DNA from: an uncultured Sutterella sp.
GTDB taxonomy: Bacteria; Pseudomonadota; Gammaproteobacteria; Burkholderiales; Burkholderiaceae_F
Length of the DNA stretch: 33,990 bases
NCBI GenBank assembly: GCA_949282745.1
Contig: CASDQM010000007.1
Location: 1-33,990, forward strand
Direction of reading: 5' to 3'
Of this stretch, positions 6,720 to 14,615 are shown piece after piece (the first letter of the stretch is position 1; every line of letters begins with the position of its first letter). The translations under genes were made by a program, and so were the position numbers. A model generated the notes under the pieces. That model was not told where the DNA came from and did not search any database. It was given only the letters and a program-made list of their open reading frames with translations.

Positions 6720-7619
6720 ATGAGAATTCTCGTTCCCGTTGACGGAAGCCAACACAGTCGTCGTGCACTGCATTTTATTCGCGAAGCAAGCGAACTTACG
6801 GGCAGCCGTCCCGAAGTGGAGCTGTTGAGCGTTCAGTCGTTCGTCTCCGACGGCATGGCCCGCATGTTCGGGGCGGAAGCCGTTAAGAAAGCCTACACGG
6901 ACGAAGGTCTCAAGGTCTTTGAAGACATGGGCGAAGAGATCGCCGCCCTCGGCGAAGGCGTCAAGAAGGAAGTGGGCTTCGGCGACCCCGGCGCCGCGGT
7001 GAAACAGGCTGCCGAGGAATTCGGAGCCGACCTCGTCGTCATGGGTTCGCGCGGACTCAACCCGGTTCAGGGCTTCTTTATGGGTTCCTTTACGAACACG
7101 GTTCTCTCGCAGACGAAGCGTCCGGTCCTCATCCTGCGCGACACGACGCCCGCCCCGTCGGCCAAGAAACTGCGCGTCGGCGTGGCGCTCGACGGCTCGA
7201 AGTACGGCCGCGCCGCGGTGGACTTCGTGATTCAGCATCCCGAGTTCTTCGGCGACGCCGCCTATGAAATCATCAACGTAACGCCCGACTACGCCTTCCT
7301 CGCCGACACGTCGCCCGACGTCTCCGACACGATCGGCCACGAAAGCTTCTCGAAGGCTTATGAAGACGTGCAGAAGTCCGTCTTCTCGGAAACCGTCCGC
7401 GAAGCGATGGAGCGCTTCGAGACGGCCGGCAAGTCCGTCAAGGGCGTGCATCTGGAAGGCGATCCGAGCCGCGTGATCGGCCGCTATGCGAAGTACAACC
7501 TCGACATGCTCGTCATGGGCTCGCACGGCCGCGGAAACTTCACGGCCGCAGTGTTGGGCTCCGTCGCCATGCACGTGGCCGCAGGCACCGACATTCCCAT
7601 CCTGATCATCCCCCGCTGA
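6720..7619 (+). CDS. Tandem-domain universal stress protein (UspA family)
   Basis: A 299-residue cytosolic protein made of two Usp domains (about 1-141 and 151-299), as in the UspE type. Each carries the ATP-binding G-x2-G-x9-G-S pattern: Gly109, Gly112, Gly122-Ser123 in the first half and Gly267, Gly270, Gly280-Ser281 in the second. Both halves open with a VxxDGS strand-loop (ILVPVDGS, VGVALDGS). Both nucleotide sites look intact, so ATP binding is expected in each. The start is the ATG preceded by GGAGG at 6-nt spacing; an upstream in-frame ATG at 6687 lacks a ribosome site. Typical role: survival under starvation, oxidative or membrane stress. Single-gene unit with a terminator. Confidence 0.92.
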   Translation: MRILVPVDGSQHSRRALHFIREASELTGSRPEVELLSVQSFVSDGMARMFGAEAVKKAYTDEGLKVFEDMGEEIAALGEGVKKEVGFGDPGAAVKQAAEEFGADLVVMGSRGLNPVQGFFMGSFTNTVLSQTKRPVLILRDTTPAPSAKKLRVGVALDGSKYGRAAVDFVIQHPEFFGDAAYEIINVTPDYAFLADTSPDVSDTIGHESFSKAYEDVQKSVFSETVREAMERFETAGKSVKGVHLEGDPSRVIGRYAKYNLDMLVMGSHGRGNFTAAVLGSVAMHVAAGTDIPILIIPR

Positions 7620-7661
7620 TCTCTCCTGACGACGCGGCGCGTTGAGTGCCGCAGGGGTCTC

Positions 7662-7699
7662 CCGACGGCCGTCCCGCTTCGGGCAGCCGTCGGCGTTTT
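7662..7699 (+). terminator. Intrinsic terminator after the universal stress gene
   Basis: CCGACGGC (7662-7669) pairs with GCCGTCGG (7686-7693), an inner CCCG/CGGG forms above it, then GTTTTC. Confidence 0.85.
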
Positions 7700-8074
7700 C
7701 GTTCATTTGTCGTGAACATCCCGCTTTTCACAGGATCTTGCGCTCAATTCACGGCATTTCCGCAAACCGAAAACGTAATATTTTGTAATCTCTTATCTCC
7801 GTTGTTTTCACAGGGATTTTCTTGACGGAGGGTGCGACAACAAAGCTCCGTACAAACCCTTAATCGAGCATTTTAGGCAAGCCTCTCCAAAACACGTGTT
7901 ACCCTGATAAGCATTCCGCGTATTCGAAAGCCAAGGGGTGCAATGAATTCAGACAAGCCCCGACATTCCTTTCATCCCGCGGCCCGTCTTTTGACGTACC
8001 GGCTCGGAGCGCAGGGAAGAGGAAACGCATTCTCCCGGCGCTTCCGTCGGGCGTCCCTTTTCAAGGAGTTTCTT
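7700..8074. other. Leader/promoter region of the BCCT transporter
   Basis: No separate gene is supported. The stretch 7700-7880 is AT-rich and promoter-like. It contains the perfect palindrome AACACGTGTT (7891-7900) and AGGC-AA-GCCT (7875-7884), possible operators. From 7943 an in-frame ATG could extend the transporter by 44 residues; the codons there look untypical, so I treat 7943-8074 as probable leader. Confidence 0.35.
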
Positions 8075-10096
8075 TTGTCTGATTCCGGTGTTTCTTCCTT
8101 TTGTCCTTCCCCCTCCATTGCGGGCCGCCGCACGAAAAGCGGTCTCGTGATTCGGCGCAGCGTCTTCTGGCCCGCCGTCCTCTTCATCCTCCTCTGCGTC
8201 GGTCTCGCGAGCGTCTTTCCGAACTCCATGGCGAGACTCTTCTCTTCGGCGCAGGACTTCATCGCCGCCAAACTTTCCTGGTTCTACATTCTCGCCGTGG
8301 CGATCATTCTCTGCGCCATGACGCTCATCGCCCTGTCGCGCTTCGGCTCGATCCGACTCGGCCCCGACCACGCGCGTCCCGCGTTCAGCCTCCCCGTGTG
8401 GTTCGCCATGCTTTTCTCGACCGGCATGGGCATCGGCATCATGTTTTTCGGCATCGCCGAACCGGTCATGCACTTTCTCGCACCGCCCGAAGGCGAGGCG
8501 CAGACCGTGGCGGCGGCGCGCTCCGCCCTTGAAACCACTTTTTTCCACTGGGGGCTGCACGCCTGGGCGATTTACGCCGCCGTGGGACTCATGCTCGCCT
8601 ACTTTAGCTTCCGCCGCGGACTGCCGCTCACCCTCAGGAGCGCCCTCTATCCGCTGATCGGCGAGCGCATCTACGGCCCGATCGGAGACGCCGCGGACGT
8701 CTTTGCCGTGACGGGCACCGTCTTCGGCGTCGCGACGTCGCTAGGCTTCGGGGTCCTTCAGATCAATTCGGGCCTCGGCTACCTCTTCGGCGTTTCGACG
8801 AGCACGAGCCTTCAGATGGCCCTCATCTTCGGGATCAGCGCGCTTTCGGCCCTCTCGGCCGCTTCGGGCCTTAACCGCGGCATCAAGCTTCTGTCCGAAG
8901 CAAACCTCATTCTCGCGGTGCTCCTTCTTGCGCTCGTCTTCGCCGTCGGCCCCACGGCCGAACTTCTCAAGCATTTCGTCGAAAACACGGGGATATACCT
9001 TTCAGGTCTCATTACGAAGACCTTCACGCTCTATGCGTACGAGCCGCAAAACACGGAATGGCTCGGCGGCTGGACCCTGCAGTATTGGGGATGGTGGATT
9101 TCCTGGTCGCCCTTTGTGGGCCTCTTCATCGCGCAAATTTCGCGCGGACGCACCATCCGCGAATTTCTCGCGGGCGTCCTCCTCATTCCCGCGGGCTTTA
9201 CGCTTCTCTGGATGACGGCCTTCGGCAACTCCGCGATCGACCTCATCATGAGCGGCACGGGATCGGCGCTTGCCGCCGCCGTTTCGAACGACGTCTCGAC
9301 GGCCCTCTACAAGTTCTTCGAATACCTCCCCGGAACGCCGTATCTCTGTGCGATCGGCATGGGCATGGTCATCGTCTTTTTCGTCACGTCGGCCGACTCG
9401 GGCGCCTTCGTGTCCGACACCATCGCGAGCGGCGGCGCACGCCGAACGCCCCCGGCGCAGCGCGTCTTCTGGGCCATGCTCCCGGCAGTCTGCGCAGCCG
9501 TTCTTCTGAAGGCGGGCGGCCTGCAGGCGCTGCAGACGATGACGCTCGTCTCGGCCCTTCCCTTCGCCGCGGTGCTCCTGACGTCGCTTTGCGGTCTCCT
9601 TCGATCGCTTCGCTACGACGACATGCGGCGCCAGACGCGCCGAAGCACGGTGACGTCCTCCGCCGCGTCGGGTCTGCGGGACGACTGGCGAGAGCGCCTG
9701 CGCACGATCGTAACCTACCCGACCGAGCGCGATGTGAGAAAGTGGTTCGACCGTACGATCGTTCCCGCACTTGAAGACATTTCGACGGAATTCGAAAAGG
9801 CTTCGCTTGCCGCGCGGGTCGTCAGGCGGGACGATGCCGTCGCGCTCACGGTCGTCTATCCGGAAGTGCCCGACTTTCTCTACGAAGTACGGCTTCGCCA
9901 CTACGAAAGTCCGGAGACGACGCCCGAGAGCGATCAAAGCGCCTTCTGCCGCGCCGAAGTCTTCCTTCGCGAAGGAAGCCGCGACTACGACCTCATGGGC
10001 TGGAGTCGCGAACAGATCATCCACGACGTGCTCGATCAGTACGAGAAACACCTCACCTTCCTGCGCGCCGTCAATGCGCCGAGCGTAGCCACCTAA
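8075..10096 (+). CDS. BCCT family betaine/choline transporter (BetT-like)
   Basis: An inner-membrane, probably Na+- or H+-coupled carrier for glycine betaine, choline or a related quaternary amine. Start taken as TTG with AAGGAG 6 nt upstream, giving 673 residues, close to E. coli BetT. The ATG at 7943 (717 residues, AAGGGG upstream) is an alternative that adds an Arg-rich, oddly coded 44-residue extension. About twelve TM segments span residues ~25-510. Diagnostic motifs: GMGIGIMFFGIAEP (117-130), the Trp-rich GWWISWSPFVGLFIAQ segment followed by SRGRTIREF (~339-366), and TSADSGAF around Ser439. GMGIG at the unwound TM3 site is the form found in BetP/BetT rather than the carnitine carrier. 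Residues ~510-673 are a cytosolic tail like the osmosensing BetT C-terminus. No bet enzymes are nearby. Confidence 0.88.
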   Translation: MSDSGVSSFCPSPSIAGRRTKSGLVIRRSVFWPAVLFILLCVGLASVFPNSMARLFSSAQDFIAAKLSWFYILAVAIILCAMTLIALSRFGSIRLGPDHARPAFSLPVWFAMLFSTGMGIGIMFFGIAEPVMHFLAPPEGEAQTVAAARSALETTFFHWGLHAWAIYAAVGLMLAYFSFRRGLPLTLRSALYPLIGERIYGPIGDAADVFAVTGTVFGVATSLGFGVLQINSGLGYLFGVSTSTSLQMALIFGISALSALSAASGLNRGIKLLSEANLILAVLLLALVFAVGPTAELLKHFVENTGIYLSGLITKTFTLYAYEPQNTEWLGGWTLQYWGWWISWSPFVGLFIAQISRGRTIREFLAGVLLIPAGFTLLWMTAFGNSAIDLIMSGTGSALAAAVSNDVSTALYKFFEYLPGTPYLCAIGMGMVIVFFVTSADSGAFVSDTIASGGARRTPPAQRVFWAMLPAVCAAVLLKAGGLQALQTMTLVSALPFAAVLLTSLCGLLRSLRYDDMRRQTRRSTVTSSAASGLRDDWRERLRTIVTYPTERDVRKWFDRTIVPALEDISTEFEKASLAARVVRRDDAVALTVVYPEVPDFLYEVRLRHYESPETTPESDQSAFCRAEVFLREGSRDYDLMGWSREQIIHDVLDQYEKHLTFLRAVNAPSVAT

Positions 10097-10120
10097 CCTC
10101 CCAAAGCCTTCGCAAAGTAT

Positions 10121-10154
10121 GGACGGACCGCAACCCGACCGGTCCGATCCGTCC
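10121..10154 (+). terminator. Hairpin after the transporter gene, weak terminator
   Basis: GGACGGA (10121-10127) pairs with TCCGTCC (10148-10154); an alternative GGACCG/CGGTCC stem overlaps it. Only a short ATCATTT follows, so termination efficiency is doubtful. Confidence 0.45.
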
Positions 10155-10450
10155 GAATCATTTGAGAACGACGACGGATGGGAATCCGGCTCCTCTCTCG
10201 GGTTTTCAGGATCTTCCGCATTTTTCGAAGCGCTTTCGGGCGCGCTGCGGTCTCTCGCCGCGCGCCTACCGCTCGGAAAGGGGCGCGCCGAACAAAAGGA
10301 CCGCAGAAAACCGCTCCGATTGACACCGCACAAAAGCCCTCCACCTTCTTCCCGACGTGCGGCGCCGGAACGCTTGCTACGATCGAAGAACGCCTTCACG
10401 CCAAGGATTCGCGAAGGCAGTCCTTTTCATACCATTGGAGGAAAGGCTTC
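10155..10450. other. Gene-free stretch with a long-range hairpin
   Basis: No gene is supported, although open frames cross it. CTGCGGTC (10245-10252) and GACCGCAG (10299-10306) are perfect inverted repeats, with CGCGCC/GGCGCG pairs inside, so the RNA could fold into a long stem. An extended -10 TGCTACGAT (10375-10383) is a possible promoter for the downstream exporter. Confidence 0.35.
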
Positions 10451-11320
10451 ATGTTTCGTTTTCTGTGCGCCATGGGGATCTTCGGGACGATCGGACTCTT
10501 TGTCCGATGGGTCGACCTGCCTTCCTCCGCCATCGTTCTCTGGCGTGGCGTCTTCGGGTCGATCGCGCTCTACGTCCTCATGCGCCTCGCGGGCCGGCGG
10601 CTCAACGTCGAAGCGATCCGCAAAAACGGACTGCGCCTTCTCTTCACCGGTGTTTTTCTGAGCGCCAACTGGATTTTCCTTTTTGAAGCGTACAACCGCA
10701 CGTCGATCGCGACGGCGACGCTCCTCTACTACATGGCGCCGGTCCTGCTGATCCTCGCCTCGCCCGTTCTCCTCAAAGAACGCATCACGCCCTTCAAATT
10801 CGTCTGCGTGCTTTTCGCGCTTCTCGGCATGGCGCTTGTATCGGGCTTTCCAGGCGCCTCCTTTGACGGGAACTGGGACGGCGTTCTCTGCGGAATCCTG
10901 TCGGCGGTCTTCTACAGCGCGCTCATTCTCAACAACAAGTTCCTCAAAGACCTCCCCGACGACGACCTCGTCATCGCGCAGTTGGGCGTGGCGGCCCTTC
11001 TCATGCTCCCCTACGTCCTCGCGACGGAAGACGTTACGAGCTTTTCGCTCGATCTCACGGGAATTGCCGCGCTTCTCGCTATCGGGATCCTTCACACGAC
11101 GATCGGCTGCAAGCTCTACTTCACGAGCCTCACGCGCCTTTCCGCACAGCGCATCGCGATCTTCTCCTACCTTGACCCCGTCGTGGCGATCTTTCTTTCC
11201 GTGGTCGTTCTCGGAGAAGCCATGACTCTTTCGTCCGCGGTCGGGGCCGTGCTGATCCTTGGCGCGGCGCTCTTGAGCGAAACGGTCGGTCGCAAGCCGG
11301 AGGGAAAAGAATCCAACTGA
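10451..11320 (+). CDS. DMT superfamily (EamA) transporter
   Basis: A 289-residue inner-membrane protein with about ten TM helices arranged as two EamA repeats, the usual layout of drug/metabolite exporters. It starts at MFRFLCAMGIFGTIG with GGAGGAAAGG just upstream; longer in-frame extensions are Arg-rich non-coding translation. The first repeat contains LWRGVFGSIALY and YYMAPVLLILASPVLLKE, the second YLDPVVAIFLSVVVLGE, both with the conserved Pro and closing Glu of the family. Substrate unknown: amino acids, purines and drugs are all exported by relatives. Followed by a strong terminator. Confidence 0.9.
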   Translation: MFRFLCAMGIFGTIGLFVRWVDLPSSAIVLWRGVFGSIALYVLMRLAGRRLNVEAIRKNGLRLLFTGVFLSANWIFLFEAYNRTSIATATLLYYMAPVLLILASPVLLKERITPFKFVCVLFALLGMALVSGFPGASFDGNWDGVLCGILSAVFYSALILNNKFLKDLPDDDLVIAQLGVAALLMLPYVLATEDVTSFSLDLTGIAALLAIGILHTTIGCKLYFTSLTRLSAQRIAIFSYLDPVVAIFLSVVVLGEAMTLSSAVGAVLILGAALLSETVGRKPEGKESN

Positions 11321-11352
11321 GACTCAACATCATTTGTGGCGAAATTGGCACA

Positions 11353-11389
11353 ACGGTCGGATCCGAATGCGGTTCCGACCGTCTTTTTT
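11353..11389 (+). terminator. Intrinsic terminator after the DMT gene
   Basis: Perfect 9-bp stem ACGGTCGGA (11353-11361) / TCCGACCGT (11374-11382), then CTTTTTT. Confidence 0.92.
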
Positions 11390-11398
11390 CAACTTTTT

Positions 11399-11417
11399 AA
11401 TGAGACTGACTCTCATT
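11399..11417. promoter_or_regulatory. Fur-like palindrome upstream of the porin gene
   Basis: AATGAGA-CTGAC-TCTCATT is a 19-bp inverted repeat with perfect 7-bp arms, close to proteobacterial Fur boxes (AATGATAATNATTATCATT type). It lies ~100 bp before the porin start and ~20 bp upstream of a TAGGAT -10 candidate (11435-11440). Confidence 0.55.
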
Positions 11418-11515
11418 CTTTTAAAAATAGGCGTAGGATTGGAGTCACGACTTCACCGACACGGTGAGCCGCTTAAGTCTCCAGACACAACACCAGTACA
11501 CCTATTTCCCTCATC

Positions 11516-12688
11516 ATGAAAAAGAGTCTTATTTTCCTCGCCCTCGGTTCGATCTTCGCCACCGCTCAGGCTGCCGACGTTTCCGTCTTCGGTGCCGTTG
11601 ACACCGGCCTCATGTTCTCCCACAGCAAGGTGAGCGGCGAATCCGCCGAAAACAGCCTCACGATGGAATCGTCCATGAACGAAACCTCGACCTTCGGCAT
11701 CGCCGGTTCCGAAGACCTCGGCAACGGCATGAAGGTCGCCTTCCACCTCGAAAACGAATTCGCTTCCGATTCGGGCGAAATGGCCACCGAAAACAAGCTC
11801 TTCGACCGCGAAGCGCGCATCACCCTTGAAGGCGGCTTCGGCGCTCTGTCGCTCGGCCGCATGGGCTCGATTTCGGGCGCCACGGGCACCTACGACATCG
11901 TCTACCTCGTCGGCGACAGCTTCGACGGCGGCGACAACAACATCTTCGGTCTCACGGCCGGCGACGTCTACGACAACATGATCACCTATCAGACGCCCGA
12001 ATTCGCGGGCTTCCAGGTGACGGGCCAGTACTCCTTCAAGAACGACTCCGCCAATGAAGACGGCGTCGAAGGCAAGGCCACGGCCGACCGCTACGCCGGC
12101 ATCGCCGCGACCTATACGATCGGCAACCTCCAGACCGTCATCGCATATGACCAGATGATGTTTGGTTCGAAGGAAACGGGAGCGAACCGCGAAAAGGATC
12201 AGCACAACGTCTACCTCGGCGGCAACTACGACTTCGGCCTTCTGAAGCTCTTCGCCATGGGTCAGTACGTCAAGGGCGCGCGTGACTTCGCCGGCACGGA
12301 AGACTTCTTCACCGAGTGGGCTGATACCAACGAAACCCTGCAGTCCCGTGAAGGTTTCGACGGCTGGGGCCTCCACCTCGGCACGGTCATGCCGGTTGCG
12401 GGCGGTGACTGGACGGTCGCCGTCTACTACGCCGACGGTGAACTGGACGACGGTGTGTCCTTGGATGCTGAGGGGATTAAGCAAGCGGACTTCGACGTCG
12501 ACATCAAGTTCTACGGCATCACGACCCGCTACGTCTATCCGCTCTCCGAACAGGCGAGCCTCTATGCGGGCGCGGGCTACGGCGAACGCAAGTATGACCT
12601 TAGCACCAACAACAGCGATGCTCGCGTCAGCGACTCGCCGAAGGAAAAGATCGGTCAGGTCTACGCCGGCCTTTCCTACGTCTTCTAA
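11516..12688 (+). CDS. Trimeric outer-membrane porin (Gram-negative porin, beta type)
   Basis: A 390-residue general porin for diffusion of small hydrophilic solutes across the outer membrane. MKKSLIFLALGSIFATAQA is a signal peptide, cleaved before ADVSVFGAVDTGLMF, the typical first strand of betaproteobacterial porins (V-x-L/F-x-G-x-x-D-x-G). The rest is alternating strands with acidic loops; GFGALSLGRMGS is the conserved strand 4-5 stretch and the protein ends in LSYVF with the C-terminal Phe recognised by the Bam complex. Length matches 16-strand porins. No Shine-Dalgarno sequence is visible in the 20 nt before the ATG, which is odd for an abundant protein. A Fur-like palindrome upstream suggests iron-linked control. 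Confidence 0.93.
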   Translation: MKKSLIFLALGSIFATAQAADVSVFGAVDTGLMFSHSKVSGESAENSLTMESSMNETSTFGIAGSEDLGNGMKVAFHLENEFASDSGEMATENKLFDREARITLEGGFGALSLGRMGSISGATGTYDIVYLVGDSFDGGDNNIFGLTAGDVYDNMITYQTPEFAGFQVTGQYSFKNDSANEDGVEGKATADRYAGIAATYTIGNLQTVIAYDQMMFGSKETGANREKDQHNVYLGGNYDFGLLKLFAMGQYVKGARDFAGTEDFFTEWADTNETLQSREGFDGWGLHLGTVMPVAGGDWTVAVYYADGELDDGVSLDAEGIKQADFDVDIKFYGITTRYVYPLSEQASLYAGAGYGERKYDLSTNNSDARVSDSPKEKIGQVYAGLSYVF

Positions 12689-12699
12689 GGTTTCCGAAC

Positions 12700-12722
12700 G
12701 CCCGCTCCGCTCGTGAGCGGGC
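12700..12722 (+). terminator. First hairpin after the porin gene
   Basis: GCCCGCTC (12700-12707) pairs with GAGCGGGC (12715-12722). No U-tract follows, so it may only stabilise the mRNA end. Confidence 0.5.
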
Positions 12723-12740
12723 ATGAGAAACGATTCTCCG

Positions 12741-12768
12741 AGGGGAGCGGTTTGGCCGCTCCCCTTTC
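12741..12768. terminator. Intrinsic terminator between convergent porin and amidohydrolase genes
   Basis: Perfect 10-bp stem AGGGGAGCGG / CCGCTCCCCT with a TTTGG loop, followed by TTTCC. Placed to end the porin transcript and possibly the convergent one. Confidence 0.85.
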
Positions 12769-12784
12769 CTCATCTATCCATACC

Positions 12785-14263
12785 TCAGGGCTCGCGCAAC
12801 GCGGATAGATTGCTCTGCGCACCCGTCCAGAAGTTGTCGGCGGGCTGGAGAAGCCGCTCATAGCCCGCGCGGCGGATTGCCTCGCGACTTGCCGTTTCGG
12901 CGCATTCGAAGACGTCCGCTTCCGACACCGTGAGCACCTTGCGGTCGCGCATGAGCGCCCTCCCCGCGACAAAGACGTCGGCCACGTCGCCCGGGTTGCC
13001 GTAGAGCATCAGCTGATGAATCGGCATGAGCCGCGGCATCAGATGCGGGGACGTTGTCTTAACAGTGGTGATGTCGGCGAGTTTTCCGACTTCGAGCGAC
13101 CCGAGGTCCGCTTCGCGGCCGATCGCGCGGGCGGCGTCGATCGTGATCATCGAAAGAAGTTTCCCCGCGGGGAGAATGAAGGGATCGTTCGCGGCGGACT
13201 GCTGAAGGAGCGCCGTGTCGCGCGCGGCACGGAAGAGGTCGAACGGCATGGCGGGGGCGGTGCCGTCGGTCGTGACAGCCACGTTCGCGCCGAGCTCGAG
13301 CAGTTCCGGCACCGGACAGCGCATCTGCAGCTGATGCCACGCGGGCGTCGTCGTGACGTTCGTCTTCGTTTCGGCAAGGATCATCGCCTCTCGAAAGGAA
13401 ATCCCCTTGCAGTGCTGCACGTGCACGTCGGGGCCGAGGAGCGGATCGTCCGCCTGCGCGGCTAACCGTATCATCCCGCCGAAGGCTTCGGTGTGAATCC
13501 GCACGTGCTGGCGGCGAGCCACCTCGCGGATCGCCTTCATCATGTGCCGATCCTGGTCCGTCAGGCGACAGGCGAGGTCGGCGGGCGTCGCCTTGGAACC
13601 TTCAATCGAACTCACCATCACGAAGGGCGCGGCAAAGGCGCCGATGAGACCGTCGTGACTGCCGTTTACGAGTTCGATCGCCTCCTCGGCCTTCGCCATC
13701 AATTCGTCGAAAGAAAACGCTTTTTCGACGAGCCGACCGTTTTCCTCCTGCGCGAAAGAGCGAGGGTACGGAGGATTCGAAGGACCGATCGCGGGATTCT
13801 CGCGCGTCCCAACTTCCGCGTGCCCCCGGACGTGTTCGACAACGATGCGGGGATCGTCGCAACGGGCGGCGTTCGAGATCACCGAGACGCCGCAGGTGAT
13901 GCCCGCCTTGAGGCGCTCGAGCGCCGCGAGCCGTCCTTCGGCGTACCAGTAGTCGGGCGTTGTCGAGTGGTGATAGATCTTGGTGAGATAGTCCATCCAG
14001 CGCGTACGCGAATCGAGCCCGAGCGAACGGTTGAGACAGTGCCCCGCATGCGTGTGCGCGTCGATGAGGCCGGGCAAAATCATCTTCCCCGTACAGTCGA
14101 TCCTTTCGACCGCTTCCTCTCCGACGAGTGCAAGAAGATCCGCGGTCTTTCCGACCGCTTGGATGCGCTTGCCCTCGATCAGCACAGCGCCGTCTTCGAT
14201 GCACTCGAATCGGGCGTTCATGGTGACGACGTATCCGTGGACCAACAGTTTTCGTTCGGTCAT
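12785..14263 (-). CDS. Metal-dependent amidohydrolase (AtzA/TrzA, MTA/SAH or guanine deaminase type)
   Basis: A 492-residue cytosolic hydrolase of the amidohydrolase superfamily (subtype III), which deaminate or dechlorinate aromatic and purine-like rings. Start at MTERKLLVHGYVVTMNARF, with AAGGAG 6-7 nt upstream; the upstream extension is Arg-rich non-coding translation. Metal-site residues are all present: GLIDAHTHAGH with His70 and His72, His257 in IHTEAFGG, His284 in VQHCKGIS, and Asp333 in TTDGTAP. N- and C-terminal beta-sandwich parts (1-60 and ~425-492) flank the barrel. The His72-x-x-His pattern and large insertion around 150-230 differ from well-studied MtaD and AtzA proteins, so the substrate is open. 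Divergent from the C69 peptidase gene across 350 bp. Confidence 0.85.
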   Translation of the reverse strand: MTERKLLVHGYVVTMNARFECIEDGAVLIEGKRIQAVGKTADLLALVGEEAVERIDCTGKMILPGLIDAHTHAGHCLNRSLGLDSRTRWMDYLTKIYHHSTTPDYWYAEGRLAALERLKAGITCGVSVISNAARCDDPRIVVEHVRGHAEVGTRENPAIGPSNPPYPRSFAQEENGRLVEKAFSFDELMAKAEEAIELVNGSHDGLIGAFAAPFVMVSSIEGSKATPADLACRLTDQDRHMMKAIREVARRQHVRIHTEAFGGMIRLAAQADDPLLGPDVHVQHCKGISFREAMILAETKTNVTTTPAWHQLQMRCPVPELLELGANVAVTTDGTAPAMPFDLFRAARDTALLQQSAANDPFILPAGKLLSMITIDAARAIGREADLGSLEVGKLADITTVKTTSPHLMPRLMPIHQLMLYGNPGDVADVFVAGRALMRDRKVLTVSEADVFECAETASREAIRRAGYERLLQPADNFWTGAQSNLSALREP

Positions 14264-14615
14264 GCTTCTCTCCTTGCGATACAGCCTTGCGGCGCTTCGC
14301 GTGCTCTGCGCCGCGGGAATGAGTCTCTGCCGAGCGTAGCCGCTCCTTCGCCTCCGGTCTCGAGGCTGGCGCGAAGGCACAACATCTTGGCGCGCAAGGC
14401 CAAACCGACGTTTCAGAGTTTCAGAGGCGCAAAATCGAGCACGTCGCTTCTTCCTCTCCATGCACGCCGCCGCTCTCCCTCCCTAGCGGATTTCCGCCTC
14501 TTTCGCCACTGCCTTTTCCCTGGGGAATCCACCGAAGACGCCAAAGTCTTTCTCCCCTAGACTCTGTCGGATGCCGACCGTTCCCTTGGTCGGCACATCA
14601 TGAGGACCAACCACC
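14264..14615. promoter_or_regulatory. Divergent intergenic region
   Basis: About 350 bp between divergent genes, no gene supported. A TAGACT -10 candidate for the peptidase lies at 14558-14563 without a good -35. An 8-bp perfect hairpin TGCCGACC / GGTCGGCA (14572-14595) sits in the peptidase leader just before its ribosome site. Confidence 0.4.

Noticed and set aside
10319-10324. Perfect -35 consensus TTGACA upstream of the DMT gene
   Set aside because: No acceptable -10 lies 16-18 bp downstream, so it is probably a chance match.
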